A program made the translations under genes and the position numbers. The notes beneath the pieces were generated by a model. The model saw nothing but the letters and a program-made list of their open reading frames with translations. It was not told the DNA's origin and did not search any database. From Methylomicrobium lacus LW14 (lineage in GTDB: Bacteria > Pseudomonadota > Gammaproteobacteria > Methylococcales > Methylomonadaceae), in contig NZ_AZUN01000001.1 of the NCBI RefSeq assembly GCF_000527095.1, positions 3,733,501 to 3,797,500 on the forward strand: a stretch of DNA of 64,000 bases. Reading direction: 5' to 3'. The number at the start of each line of letters is the position of its first letter. Positions within the stretch are counted from its first letter, which is position 1. Shown here piece by piece: positions 8,106 to 16,243 of this stretch.

Positions 8106-9614
8106 TCAAGTCGATACCCCATTATCAACATGGCAGGAAATCAAAAAAACCAGCTCCGAGCGGTTGGATTGTTCTTTGTTGTAGCCGACGACCCAGTTCA
8201 GCCAAGAAAGCCAACGTGGTAGCTGCTCGGAAAAGGGCGCGCCGACATAGTTTTTGGTCTTGGCTTCCAAGATGAGTCCCCCTAAAACCAGTTCTTTATC
8301 GGGTTCGACCAGCATCGTGCTTTCCATTTCACGCTGCTCGATTTGCGGAACCTGAGATTCGACGTGTTGTTCGGCAAGCAACGGATTCGGATCTTTCACA
8401 TAGCTGACTAAACGCGTCACCCGCGGCCGGATGTGGAGATTGACGCTGCCATCGCTCGAAATCGCCGGCATCAACGTCATCGTAACGCCTACGTCAATCG
8501 TGTGCGGTGTCGTCGTCACGACGGGAGGCGTGATGACGCCGGTGCTCGAGGTTTGGGCCTGGCTAACCATCGTCGTAAAATAAACCAGCGAATCGGTCGC
8601 ACGGATGCTGGCCGCTTGCCCGTTCTGGACCAGCAGCTTGGGCTGGCTTAGCATCCGAGCCTTGCCTTGCTCCCCCAGTGCGCGCAAATGCGCCTCGAAG
8701 TTCTTGGCCACATACCCGATCATCAGATGCGGGCTTGATGCCATGGCGGCGCCAACAAAATTTCCCTCGGAAACCAGCCCCTTGTTTTTCAGCGATTTCC
8801 AATCGATTCCCAATTCGTTCGAGGAGTCGAGCTTAACCTCGATCATCTTTACGTCGACATAAACCTGCCTTTTCGCGGCAATTTGTAACCGATTGATGTA
8901 ATCGGTCACCTGCCGGTGTTGTTTGGTGGTAGCCACGACCGTCAACAACCCCAGGTCGGGCGCCAAGGACACTTCGGTTTTCCCGACGTCCGGTTTGGAC
9001 AAGGCGCCTTTCGGATTCTGGGTGTCTTGTTCGGAAGTTGTCCTTGCCTCGGTCGCGAGGATCTTTTTTACGCCGTCCGACACGGACAACCAGAAATTTT
9101 TCTCCGATTGGGTTTTGACTGAAACATTTCCCCCGCTCAACCCGTTTGTATCGCCGAACTGGCTGTCGCTGATCACATGGGTCGTGGCATTCACCAGCGG
9201 AAGGCTATAGACCCTCGCAAATGCGCGATCGGACCTCACCGAAATTCGGCCTGCATCGAAGGTCCACACCATCGCTACCTGATCGCTCATCCGGTTTAAG
9301 ATCTCGTCGATCGGGCGTTGATTCGCCATCATGGTAATCGGGCCTTGAATATCGCTTTCCACGTCAAAGTCCAGATTGAGGTCCTTCGCCAAGGCTTTTA
9401 GCACCTCAACTGCCGGTGCATCAACAACGCTCAGGGAAGCCAAGGGTAAGTGAGGTTTCGGCGATTCGGCAACTGCTTTCGGTAACGTCGGCAATGGCTC
9501 AACGGAATGAACGAGTGCCAGACTGTCGCTAAAATTCACATCCGGTTTTTTATTCACCGAAGTGCAACCGACGTGCATCAGCAATATAGGGATCGCCAGA
9601 AAAAATCTATTCAT
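8106..9614 (-). CDS. pilN: Outer-membrane secretin lipoprotein PilN
   Basis: 502 residues with a lipoprotein signal: hydrophobic helix then MHVGC, giving lipidation on Cys17. N-terminal STN/N0-type region (about 55-130), an N1/N3-like region with VYVDVKMIEVKLDSS near 240-260, and a C-terminal secretin core with RVTRLVSYV and a final LVFLISCHV strand. These form the gated pore for the pilus in the outer membrane; lipoprotein secretins define type IVb systems (R64 PilN, BfpB, TcpC). It overlaps the upstream small lipoprotein gene by 8 bases. Confidence 0.9.
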   Translation of the reverse strand: MNRFFLAIPILLMHVGCTSVNKKPDVNFSDSLALVHSVEPLPTLPKAVAESPKPHLPLASLSVVDAPAVEVLKALAKDLNLDFDVESDIQGPITMMANQRPIDEILNRMSDQVAMVWTFDAGRISVRSDRAFARVYSLPLVNATTHVISDSQFGDTNGLSGGNVSVKTQSEKNFWLSVSDGVKKILATEARTTSEQDTQNPKGALSKPDVGKTEVSLAPDLGLLTVVATTKQHRQVTDYINRLQIAAKRQVYVDVKMIEVKLDSSNELGIDWKSLKNKGLVSEGNFVGAAMASSPHLMIGYVAKNFEAHLRALGEQGKARMLSQPKLLVQNGQAASIRATDSLVYFTTMVSQAQTSSTGVITPPVVTTTPHTIDVGVTMTLMPAISSDGSVNLHIRPRVTRLVSYVKDPNPLLAEQHVESQVPQIEQREMESTMLVEPDKELVLGGLILEAKTKNYVGAPFSEQLPRWLSWLNWVVGYNKEQSNRSELVFLISCHVDNGVST

Positions 9615-9990
9615 TTACGGGAACCTCGGTTTTTTGTTTCAACTCCTTTTGCGCCTTTTTGACCAGTTTGTTGATGATTAGCCGCCGCTTTTCTTTTTCT
9701 CGTTCATTCTGTGCTTTAATGGTATCGGCCAATAAATACTTATCGGGTGCGTCCCTGCCGCCGAGCACGCGATAGACGGTTTCAGGATGAGGGTTTTCAT
9801 TAATCAATAGTCTTTCGCAAGTAATAGTTGCCCTATCTTTTCCTTCTCCGAAACGATGGGTGTTCATGACTCCGTTAGCTTCTGAAACACAACTAGCCAA
9901 TTTGAACCGGTAAGCAAGCTCGCTCTTCATTGCAGCGCAACCGGTCAATTCAATCATCAAAGTAATGATGACTAACGTATTAATTTTCAT
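9607..9990 (-). CDS. Small lipoprotein, candidate secretin partner
   Basis: 127 residues from ATG 9990. A short signal peptide ends in a lipobox (ELTGC, Cys18). The mature part has two Cys and a strongly basic C-terminal helix. It overlaps both neighbours (upstream gene by 11 bases, secretin gene by 8), so translational coupling is likely. Small lipoproteins next to a lipoprotein secretin often act as pilotins or as stabilisers (as PilL or BfpG do), which is the best guess. The family itself is not recognised. Confidence 0.6.
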   Translation of the reverse strand: MKINTLVIITLMIELTGCAAMKSELAYRFKLASCVSEANGVMNTHRFGEGKDRATITCERLLINENPHPETVYRVLGGRDAPDKYLLADTIKAQNEREKEKRRLIINKLVKKAQKELKQKTEVPVNE

Positions 9991-10345
9991 TATTTTCCAC
10001 CCTTTTCTTGGTACGAAGCAGTTCATTGGTTTCTTTTTCAAAGTTGTCGCCCAGGTTTCGCAAGCCGCCAACAAGATAGCCAATCATCCATTCTTCGTTG
10101 TACCTCATATCACCCATCGGCTCAGCCCATAGGCCAGCAACGCCCAGGCTCGCTACCAGCTCCAATCGCCCTAAAATGACCTCCGGCATGGATAGGGAGA
10201 AACCATTGAATTTGTCGGCTGCTTCCTGAAACTCTGGATCAGGTCCGTGCGCATCCACCAATTCAAATTGAATGAATTGAGTGGAGGCATATGCCAGCCA
10301 CCCAATTAATGCTAATTTTGCTTTTGTTAAATTGTGAAAGAACAT
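9980..10345 (-). CDS. Unknown accessory-element protein
   Basis: 121 residues, no clear signal peptide but a hydrophobic N-terminal stretch (about 8-28) that could be a membrane anchor. The rest is acidic with several Trp, and ends in a polar tail. It overlaps the genes on both sides by 11 and 19 bases and so is part of the same compact operon. No family recognised. Confidence 0.5.
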   Translation of the reverse strand: MFFHNLTKAKLALIGWLAYASTQFIQFELVDAHGPDPEFQEAADKFNGFSLSMPEVILGRLELVASLGVAGLWAEPMGDMRYNEEWMIGYLVGGLRNLGDNFEKETNELLRTKKRVENNEN

Positions 10346-10587
10346 AAAGTCATCTCCCTTTTTTTATAATCAGCGATGATTTCGTCCGCCTTTTGTTTGG
10401 CTGCCGACTCGGACAACCCCAACCAGGCAAACCAGATGTCTCTGATTCGCCGACCGTCTTGGCTTTCATCGAAGAAAAATCGACGGGCGGAATCCCTTAT
10501 CGCTCTATCAGAATGTATCAGTTCGCGGAATGCACTATTCACTACCGCAGCTGCCAGCGCTTTATATTCATTGAGTTCTTCATTCAT
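10327..10587 (-). CDS. Unknown small protein (phage/plasmid type)
   Basis: 86 residues. Helical, with SARRFFFDESQDGRRIRDIWFAW-like basic/aromatic centre and no export signal. Short proteins of this shape, placed after a winged-helix regulator, are common on mobile elements. It overlaps the downstream gene by 19 bases. Function unknown. Confidence 0.45.
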   Translation of the reverse strand: MNEELNEYKALAAAVVNSAFRELIHSDRAIRDSARRFFFDESQDGRRIRDIWFAWLGLSESAAKQKADEIIADYKKREMTLCSFTI

Positions 10588-10631
10588 TTTTTAACTCCAA
10601 TTATTCGTCTTTTCATACCCATATCCGCTTA

Positions 10632-10943
10632 TCAGGAAATGCGGAGCGCAATGAGAGAAACATTACCCCGACCATTTCCGCGAATTCTTGATACCCATCC
10701 CAAACTATCCAGCCTCCGAATCGTCGCGCACACGTTTGCGTACAAAATTCCGGTAAGACAACAGATGTCATCGATCGGGACTGGAACCCGCTGATTGTTT
10801 AACCCCGCCAGAGACAGTACGGCTAATAAAACGCGAATTTCTCGCCCGGTAAGCCTATCGTCCATCATTATTCTCTGAAGAAGGAGGATCATCCTCCTCA
10901 TGGCTTGCGTTTCCCCAAGGTTGTCTTCAATCAAATACATCAA
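10632..10943 (-). CDS. Winged-helix protein, probable regulator of the pilus operon
   Basis: 103 residues. The segment LTGREIRVLLAVLSLAGLNN, then a two-helix recognition unit (IDDICCLTGILYANVCATIRR) and a short wing, resembles the N-terminal winged helix of phage replication O proteins and MarR-like regulators. It is the first gene of the minus-strand pilus cluster and diverges from the major pilin gene, the usual place for a local regulator. DNA binding is inferred from pattern; the site bound is unknown. The palindrome at 3945-4170 is one candidate. Confidence 0.55.
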   Translation of the reverse strand: MMYLIEDNLGETQAMRRMILLLQRIMMDDRLTGREIRVLLAVLSLAGLNNQRVPVPIDDICCLTGILYANVCATIRRLDSLGWVSRIRGNGRGNVSLIALRIS

Positions 10944-11037
10944 GCCCCCTTTGTTTAACTTTCAAGCCAATATCGGAAGTCAGGGAAATGACAAAAGGTA
11001 ATCAAAAATCGACATTTTTAGCGTTTCCAGCGTTGGG

Positions 11038-11079
11038 GATAATTAAGTCGTCGCAGATAAGGCGACGTTTTTTACTTAA
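11038..11079 (+). promoter_or_regulatory. Leader hairpin with T-run before the major pilin gene
   Basis: CGTCGC (11049-11054) and GCGACG (11062-11067) form a 6-bp stem followed at once by six T, the form of an intrinsic terminator. An outer pair TTAAGT (11043-11048) with ACTTAA (11074-11079) closes around it. It ends 18 bases before the pilin ATG, so no ordinary promoter fits after it and pilin transcripts must pass through. A GATAAT at 11038-11043 could be a -10, which would put the hairpin at the very 5' end of the mRNA. It could act as attenuator or as 5' stabiliser. Confidence 0.6.
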
Positions 11080-11096
11080 CAAGCACAGGAAACAAA

Positions 11097-11765
11097 ATGA
11101 AAAAAAATGGTTTGAATACCCCATCCATTTCCGGGCAGGCCGGCTTCACAATGATCGAAATCTCAATCGGTCTGGTTGTGACCGGGCTTTTGATCGCCGG
11201 CGTGCTGAGAGGGGGCGAATTCATCAATTCCGCCAAACAAAAGGCGCTCATCAATCAGATTCAATCCCTGAAAAGTGCGGTGACGCTCAGCTCGGAAAAT
11301 CCCCGGGTAACCGGTTTGTTGGGGGATGGCGCGTTCATCCCTTCGGGGGAATTCGTCTCGGTCGACGGGAACAAGGACGGGATCATCGATCAGGCAGAGT
11401 CTCTGCAGGCGACGAAGTGGCTCAGAAACCTGAGGCTCATTGACGGAAATGAAAACTCGACGCATGTTCAAAATCCCTTTGGCGGGCAAACATTCTTGAG
11501 AAGTTTTTACACGGATAATTCGGGGGCCGTGGAAGTTTGTGCAACCAATATTCCGACCAGTGTATTGATTGAGTTGGACAAAAAGTTGGACGGAATCAGC
11601 GGACAGATGTTGTGGTTCGGCAACTTCCGTGGGGCACCGACGCCGGCGAATGCAACCCAAGATGACGTTGATGCAATTGCCGCTCAAATTCTTGCAGGCA
11701 CTTACTCTGCACCGGACCCCAGCACTAACGAAAACACGCCCGGATTTTTCTGCATGTCCATCTAA
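11097..11765 (+). CDS. Major type IVb prepilin (PilS-like)
   Basis: 222 residues. A 16-residue leader ends in Gly16 and is followed by FTMIEISIG with Glu at +5 and a hydrophobic helix to about residue 36, the class III prepilin signal. The C-terminal domain has two Cys (VCATN and FFCMS) that probably form the pilin disulfide loop. Length and layout fit major subunits such as PilS of R64. It is transcribed away from the machinery operon, preceded by a hairpin leader and followed by a terminator, which would let the abundant subunit be made separately from the machinery. Confidence 0.85.
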   Translation: MKKNGLNTPSISGQAGFTMIEISIGLVVTGLLIAGVLRGGEFINSAKQKALINQIQSLKSAVTLSSENPRVTGLLGDGAFIPSGEFVSVDGNKDGIIDQAESLQATKWLRNLRLIDGNENSTHVQNPFGGQTFLRSFYTDNSGAVEVCATNIPTSVLIELDKKLDGISGQMLWFGNFRGAPTPANATQDDVDAIAAQILAGTYSAPDPSTNENTPGFFCMSI

Positions 11766-11774
11766 CCCACTAGG

Positions 11775-11797
11775 CGAGCCCCATTTGGGGCTCGTTC
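11775..11797 (+). terminator. Terminator after the pilin gene
   Basis: CGAGCCCC, loop ATTT, GGGGCTCG, then ttccggtcttt: an 8-bp GC-rich stem ten bases after the pilin stop. The T-run is imperfect. Confidence 0.7.
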
Positions 11798-11833
11798 CGG
11801 TCTTTCATTCTCACACCAAGAAACGGGCCCGCA

Positions 11834-12901
11834 ATGCGATTAACAACGTTAATCATCACCCTCGCATTATTTTCTCCTTTTTGTCTTGCAGAATCCGGCG
11901 TGGACATAGGTGCGGATGCATCGAAAGATCAAAAAACCAGCGTTAACAGCAAAATAAGCCGCGAAAAATCGATGTCGATTTCGCAAGATCAGAAAAGTAG
12001 TAGAAGGACTGGAACGGAAAAATCACGTGAAAATCGTAGGGAAACTAGCCGCTCCCGAACTCACCGAAGTGGCGTTGATAAATCGACAAAAACGGATATT
12101 ACCTATTCACTATCCGGGACAAGTTTGCTCATTTCCGCGTTGTCAGCCCTGGAGAAAACCGATCCAGATTTCGCTGGCTGCAAGATTTTGTCGAACTCAT
12201 CTCACTCTAAATTTCCTTTTGTGATATGGCATGACGGGACAATAGGCTGGTCCGATAGAATGCGGCTTTCCGAGAGAGAAGAATTACAGTTAACGATACC
12301 AACATGGGTTGTGACTGATATTCACCCAGATTTCGAGGAACTGAGACGATATTTTGGCTGCTGGATTTGGTATGCAGAATTACTTGCGGGATCAATTGAT
12401 GAATTAGCCAAGTTTGGTGTATTTCATAGCGAAGCGGAGGTAAGAAGGACGGCAACAGCAATTATTAAGCGAAACGCCCAGAGAAGAGACATTCTCAACC
12501 AGGCATTTCGCCAGATAAACGAAATCGAGGCCTGTAATATTCCAACAATTCAGGGAGCGAGAGACCCAGCCAAAATTCTCATTCAATGCGGTTCTGTCGA
12601 GATTCGACCTCGTGAAGGCATTGCCACAATAAATGGTTCTCCGTTATTCAGCGCAGACAGTATACAAAGCCGTCGGTTTGACGTTGTCATTGCAGCATCA
12701 GATTCAAGCCATAATGGCACTGAAGCAACACAGGAGGCCAGAGACTCCTCTAGTTCATCCAGTCGTAATTTCAGTTCAGCAGAACATTCACAAGAAAGCG
12801 GGCGTAGTTTGAGCTTCCGCAAATCGGAAGGCTCGGACCAGTCGATTTCCTCTGACGATGATATTAGGTCGAACGAGTCGTTCAAGGCGACACCAGAATA
12901 A
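11834..12901 (+). CDS. Secreted Ser/Arg-rich protein of unknown function
   Basis: 355 residues with a signal peptide (about 1-20, cleaved after CLA). Residues 25-90 and 290-355 are low-complexity stretches rich in Ser, Arg, Lys, Asp and Gln. The centre (about 95-285) is an ordinary folded domain with Trp-rich patches and Cys residues (GCWIWY, IEACNIP, IQCGSVE). The layout, a folded core between two disordered polar tails, suggests an exported structural or adhesin-like protein of the island. It overlaps the next lipoprotein gene by one base (TAATG). Family not recognised. Confidence 0.6.
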   Translation: MRLTTLIITLALFSPFCLAESGVDIGADASKDQKTSVNSKISREKSMSISQDQKSSRRTGTEKSRENRRETSRSRTHRSGVDKSTKTDITYSLSGTSLLISALSALEKTDPDFAGCKILSNSSHSKFPFVIWHDGTIGWSDRMRLSEREELQLTIPTWVVTDIHPDFEELRRYFGCWIWYAELLAGSIDELAKFGVFHSEAEVRRTATAIIKRNAQRRDILNQAFRQINEIEACNIPTIQGARDPAKILIQCGSVEIRPREGIATINGSPLFSADSIQSRRFDVVIAASDSSHNGTEATQEARDSSSSSSRNFSSAEHSQESGRSLSFRKSEGSDQSISSDDDIRSNESFKATPE

Positions 12902-13131
12902 TGAGCATCACTAAAACCATATCAATATTTATTTTATTTACAGTTTCTTTGTCCGGCTGCACGGTACTTTGGCCGGAGTTTGACAGATTCACACACTCGC
13001 AGGTAGCGAGGAAATTTGGTTGCAAAGCCGCCAACATTTATGCAATGGGTTCGATTCGTTCACAGATATATGAAGGTGAGTGTAGAAATGTGATAGCAAC
13101 AAGCGTAACAAATACGAGCGACTTGGATTGA
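12901..13131 (+). CDS. Small lipoprotein
   Basis: 76 residues. A hydrophobic leader ends in the lipobox SLSGC (Cys20). The short mature part has two further Cys (FGCKAA, EGECRN). Its ATG overlaps the stop of the preceding secreted protein gene, so the pair is probably co-translated and may work together at the outer membrane. No family recognised. Confidence 0.6.
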   Translation: MSITKTISIFILFTVSLSGCTVLWPEFDRFTHSQVARKFGCKAANIYAMGSIRSQIYEGECRNVIATSVTNTSDLD

Positions 13132-13310
13132 TGTCTTCCCCTAACGTGGATCCCTCCCGCGAGGTGGCCATGTCCGGCTGCGAGCATGTTTATCGCGGAC
13201 TCTGACCGGCAGGGTTTTGAGAATCCGGGGCTACAAAAAAAATCGAAATAGAGCAAAAAACGATGCTTTTCGATGCGATGTAAATTTGATAAAGAGATTA
13301 TTGTATAGCG
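13132..13310 (+). other. Intergenic segment, no gene seen
   Basis: I see no supported coding frame here; only very short frames with start codons. No strong hairpin or repeat is visible. Confidence 0.5.
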
Positions 13311-13631
13311 ATGAAAGACCTATTCACCGGAGTATTGATTACAGCGCCAACTACGGCAATCATCCTATTGTTTGCGCTCAGCGGAAAAAACGAGGTGCTG
13401 ACAGCGCAGGAGCGGCACTACATTGACCAGCACTTGGCGGCAGACTTGTTCGATCAAGAATTCGAAGCCGCGTGGGGTTCATTAAAATTGGCTTCGAATG
13501 CGGAAAATCGAGCGGAGCGTATAAAAAAACTGGAAGAGCGCAAAAAACACTTCGATGAAATGTTCGATCAACAGTTCGCAACAAGCCAAACTGATGTTCT
13601 CGAATTGCGAGCTGCTATCCAAAATCATTAA
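13311..13631 (+). CDS. Small membrane-anchored coiled-coil protein
   Basis: 106 residues: one N-terminal membrane segment (about 5-24) and a long charged helix rich in Glu, Lys and Arg (about 60-95) that should form a coiled coil. No ribosome binding site is obvious. It sits between lipoprotein genes of the island. Function unknown. Confidence 0.5.
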   Translation: MKDLFTGVLITAPTTAIILLFALSGKNEVLTAQERHYIDQHLAADLFDQEFEAAWGSLKLASNAENRAERIKKLEERKKHFDEMFDQQFATSQTDVLELRAAIQNH

Positions 13632-13688
13632 CAAAAAATTTCCTCTGAGCATGATATTCAACCATATAAACGCTAAAGCGAGGCACCA

Positions 13689-13847
13689 ATGAAAAAAATT
13701 TTGGTTTTGATTTTAATTGCTTTATTGGCTGGATGCTCATTAATCGGCAACGCTGTCGACTTTGTCGGAGAAGAGATTGGGTATCAGCTTGACCGAAGCA
13801 TGCAATCACCCAGGCCAATAATTAATGATACTTCAACAAAATATTAA
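13689..13847 (+). CDS. Very small lipoprotein (52 residues)
   Basis: ATG 13689 opens a 52-codon frame: a Lys-rich start, a hydrophobic stretch and the lipobox ALLAGC (Cys16), then a short polar tail ending in KY. Such mini-lipoproteins on mobile elements can be entry-exclusion or lysis-type proteins; there is no direct evidence for either. It ends just before the excisionase-like gene. Confidence 0.55.
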   Translation: MKKILVLILIALLAGCSLIGNAVDFVGEEIGYQLDRSMQSPRPIINDTSTKY

Positions 13848-13869
13848 TGAGGTTTCGAGGATATTTGTA

Positions 13870-14118
13870 ATGAGTGCATTGATACCACTAGAAAAGTGGA
13901 ATATTACGAAATTTGAGGGGCGATACACTCCCAATACATTGCGAGCTTGGGCCAGAAATGGCTGCATAACGCCACCGGCTCAAAAAGTGGGTCGAGATTG
14001 GCTCGTGCAGAGCGATGCAACTTTTCAAAAACCGCAAAGGACTATTCGGATTCCGCAAGCCGTTGACTTCAATGTGGAGCCAGTTGATACGGTTGTAATG
14101 GCCATCTTGGGCAAATAG
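13870..14118 (+). CDS. xis: Excisionase-like DNA-binding protein
   Basis: About 82 residues from ATG 13870 (a longer frame begins at 13825 but overlaps the lipoprotein). It is basic, with a winged-helix/MerR-like pattern: PLEKWNITKF, then TPNTLRAWARNGCITPP and GRDWLV. This is characteristic of small recombination directionality factors. It ends 10 bases before the integrase gene, the usual xis-int arrangement, where it would bias the integrase towards excision of the element. Confidence 0.7.
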   Translation: MSALIPLEKWNITKFEGRYTPNTLRAWARNGCITPPAQKVGRDWLVQSDATFQKPQRTIRIPQAVDFNVEPVDTVVMAILGK

Positions 14119-14128
14119 TGTTTGAAGT

Positions 14129-15334
14129 ATGTCACGTCGCCGATCTCTACCCCATAGTGATCTGAGTAAGATCCCCAATCTTTATCGCAAACTCGATAAA
14201 CGGACTGGTCGCCTCTCATTTCAATACAAGGACCCTCGAAACGGCACGTTCTGGGGGCTTGGCACAGATGAAGACATCGCCAAAAATCGCGCTAAACAGT
14301 TGAATGCTGCGATTTATGCCCAACTGGCACAATCAGCAACAGACAATATCATGGCCAATCAATCATCCAATAAAGCAGGCGGCATACCTTTTAATAAGTG
14401 GATTGAAGAGTATCTAAAAGTCACTAAGGACCGTTTGCAAACTGGCGAGATTAAGCAAAACACCTATCGAACAAGGATTCACCTAGCAAAATGCCTTGGC
14501 ACCATTTTTTGTGATACTGGCATCAAAGACATCACGGTAAAAGATATCGTAAAAAATCTGGAGTCTTATCGGGCCTCCGGAAAAGAACGCATGGCGCAAG
14601 CATTGCGCTCGACCTTGGTAGATGTTTTTATGGAGGCGATACAAGCAGGCGAAGCCGAAGCCAATCCCGCAGCCATGACCAAGAATAAGCCAGTACGAGT
14701 GAAACGGGCAAGACTTACGCTCGACGTTTGGCAAAGCATCTTTGATGCTGCTGAATATCTCCAGCCATGGGTGCAAAATGCAATGCTTTTGGCGCTGATT
14801 ACAGGACAGCGCGTAGAAGATATTGCTATCGCACGTTTCAAGCGCGACCCGGAGTGGGACGCCGCATTTGTAGCGTTCATCCAGGAAAAACCATATCCGA
14901 TCAAAGCCTACTCCTTCATTGAAGGTGATTTTTTGCATGTACCGCAGCAAAAAACACGCACTTTGCTGAAAATCCCATTACAACTCCGCTTGGAATGCAT
15001 TGACACTAGTCTTGGGGATGTTATAGCAAGATGCCAAAAACACTCCCTTTCGCCCTTCCTGATCCATCATACCAAACGTGGATTTAAGCAAGAAATTGGC
15101 GATCCGGTACACAAAAACACTGTCAGCAAAGGATTTCAGAAAGCACGGGAAAAATCAGGCATTATCTGGACGGGATATCCACCAACATTCCACGAGCAAC
15201 GGTCACTAGCAGAACGTCTATATCGCGATCAGGGCATTGATACACAGCGATTACTTGGTCACAAATCCGCAAAAATGACGGCTGTTTACAATGATTCCAG
15301 GGGAGCTGAATGGCTTGAAATCGCTATTAAGTAG
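14129..15334 (+). CDS. int: Tyrosine recombinase (phage/ICE integrase)
   Basis: 401 residues. It has an N-terminal arm-binding domain (about 1-60), a SAM-like core-binding domain (about 85-185) and a C-terminal catalytic domain. Catalytic residues are visible as Arg in ITGQRVEDI, His and Arg in FHEQRSLAERL, His in LLGHKSAKM and the nucleophile Tyr in TAVYND. It would integrate and excise the element carrying the pilus genes. It is the last gene before a change to host-like, GC-richer DNA, so the attachment site is probably in the next ~230 bases. No tRNA gene is visible there. Confidence 0.92.
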   Translation: MSRRRSLPHSDLSKIPNLYRKLDKRTGRLSFQYKDPRNGTFWGLGTDEDIAKNRAKQLNAAIYAQLAQSATDNIMANQSSNKAGGIPFNKWIEEYLKVTKDRLQTGEIKQNTYRTRIHLAKCLGTIFCDTGIKDITVKDIVKNLESYRASGKERMAQALRSTLVDVFMEAIQAGEAEANPAAMTKNKPVRVKRARLTLDVWQSIFDAAEYLQPWVQNAMLLALITGQRVEDIAIARFKRDPEWDAAFVAFIQEKPYPIKAYSFIEGDFLHVPQQKTRTLLKIPLQLRLECIDTSLGDVIARCQKHSLSPFLIHHTKRGFKQEIGDPVHKNTVSKGFQKAREKSGIIWTGYPPTFHEQRSLAERLYRDQGIDTQRLLGHKSAKMTAVYNDSRGAEWLEIAIK

Positions 15335-15344
15335 CTGATCCGTT

Positions 15345-15375
15345 TTGGGGGGATTTTGGGGGGATTTTGGGGGAA
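15345..15375 (+). repeat. Three GATTTTGGGGG-type repeats after the integrase
   Basis: Immediately after the integrase stop the sequence ttttgggggg occurs three times in tandem, spaced by 12 bases. This G-rich direct repeat is where arm or core sites of the integrase would be expected and may mark the element end. It could also form G-quadruplex-like structure. The attachment core itself cannot be named without the other end of the element. Confidence 0.4.
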
Positions 15376-15559
15376 GCTTCAAGTCATTGACATCTAAAGG
15401 GCTTTGTTCATGTTCGCATAATGCCCATGCAGACGAACAGAACTTTGATTTTTTCCATAAAGGCTTGATGTCGTGAATTAAGTTGAGGGTATTGTAATGC
15501 GAAGCGGGGGAGTGGGGAAAGGCGCAGGGAAGGCCAAGCCTTGCGCGGCGCGTTTTTTC

Positions 15560-15589
15560 TTGACAACCTAAGACGACCGGTCGTATTAT
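15560..15589 (+). promoter_or_regulatory. TetR-gene promoter with operator in the spacer; leaderless start
   Basis: TTGACA (15560-15565) and TATTAT (15584-15589) are separated by 18 bases, a good sigma-70 promoter. A perfect 12-bp palindrome ACGACCGGTCGT (15573-15584) lies within the spacer and touches the -10, so bound regulator would block polymerase. The TetR ATG is at 15597, only 7 bases after the -10, which places the transcript start on or next to the start codon: a leaderless mRNA. Confidence 0.85.
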
Positions 15590-15596
15590 TTTTCAC

Positions 15597-16193
15597 ATGG
15601 GCACTAAATCGCAAAAGCAGTTCAACCGCGAGAATCTGCTAAGCCAGGGTGTGGCCTTGCTGATGCGGCAGGGGTATCACGGCACCGGGCTGAAGGAGAT
15701 TCTCGATGCGGTGCAGATTCCGAAGGGGTCTTTTTACAATTATTTCGGCAGCAAGGAGCGTTTCGCGGCCGAAGTGATCCAACACTACATCGAGCCGTTC
15801 ATCCGGCAGCTGGACGGCCATTTGCAAAACCAGGATGGCGATGCGCTGGCCGCGATCAAGCGTTATTTCGACGAACTGATCGCCGCGCTTGAGCAAGGTA
15901 ATTTCCAAGGCGGCTGCCTGCTCGGCAATCTGATGGGCGAGGTCGGCGACACCAGCGACCTGTGCCGGGCGTCGCTGCAAGAGGCCGTGCGCCGCTACCG
16001 TGATTTGTTGATGCAAGGGCTGTTGACCGCGCAGCGGCAGGGCACGGTCAGAACCGATAAACCAGCCGAAGCGATGGCCGATCTGTTGGTCAATGCCTGG
16101 CAGGGCGCTTTATTGCGCATGAAAATTGAACAGTCATCCGAGCCGCTGAAGCAGTGCTGCAACGATTTGCTCGGCGATTATTTCAAGACCTGA
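15597..16193 (+). CDS. TetR-family repressor of the methanethiol oxidase locus
   Basis: 198 residues. N-terminal helix-turn-helix LKEILDAVQIPKGSFYNYFGSKE (broken here as LKEILDAVQI and PKGSFYNYF) and a C-terminal ligand domain with Cys in QGGCLLG and LKQCC. These Cys, and the general shape, recall NemR/AcuR-type sensors of electrophiles or C3 acids; this is inference. It starts 7 bases after its own -10 and its probable operator lies in the promoter, so autorepression is expected. It is followed in the same direction by a DUF4242 gene and mtoX, which it probably controls. Confidence 0.85.
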   Translation: MGTKSQKQFNRENLLSQGVALLMRQGYHGTGLKEILDAVQIPKGSFYNYFGSKERFAAEVIQHYIEPFIRQLDGHLQNQDGDALAAIKRYFDELIAALEQGNFQGGCLLGNLMGEVGDTSDLCRASLQEAVRRYRDLLMQGLLTAQRQGTVRTDKPAEAMADLLVNAWQGALLRMKIEQSSEPLKQCCNDLLGDYFKT

Positions 16194-16243
16194 TCTTCCC
16201 GGCGTCAAACAGCCGGTCATCCCCAACCAAGAGGAGAATTGCA

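Noticed and set aside
15335..15596. tRNA attachment site for the integrase
   Set aside because: No tRNA arm pattern is visible in this stretch.
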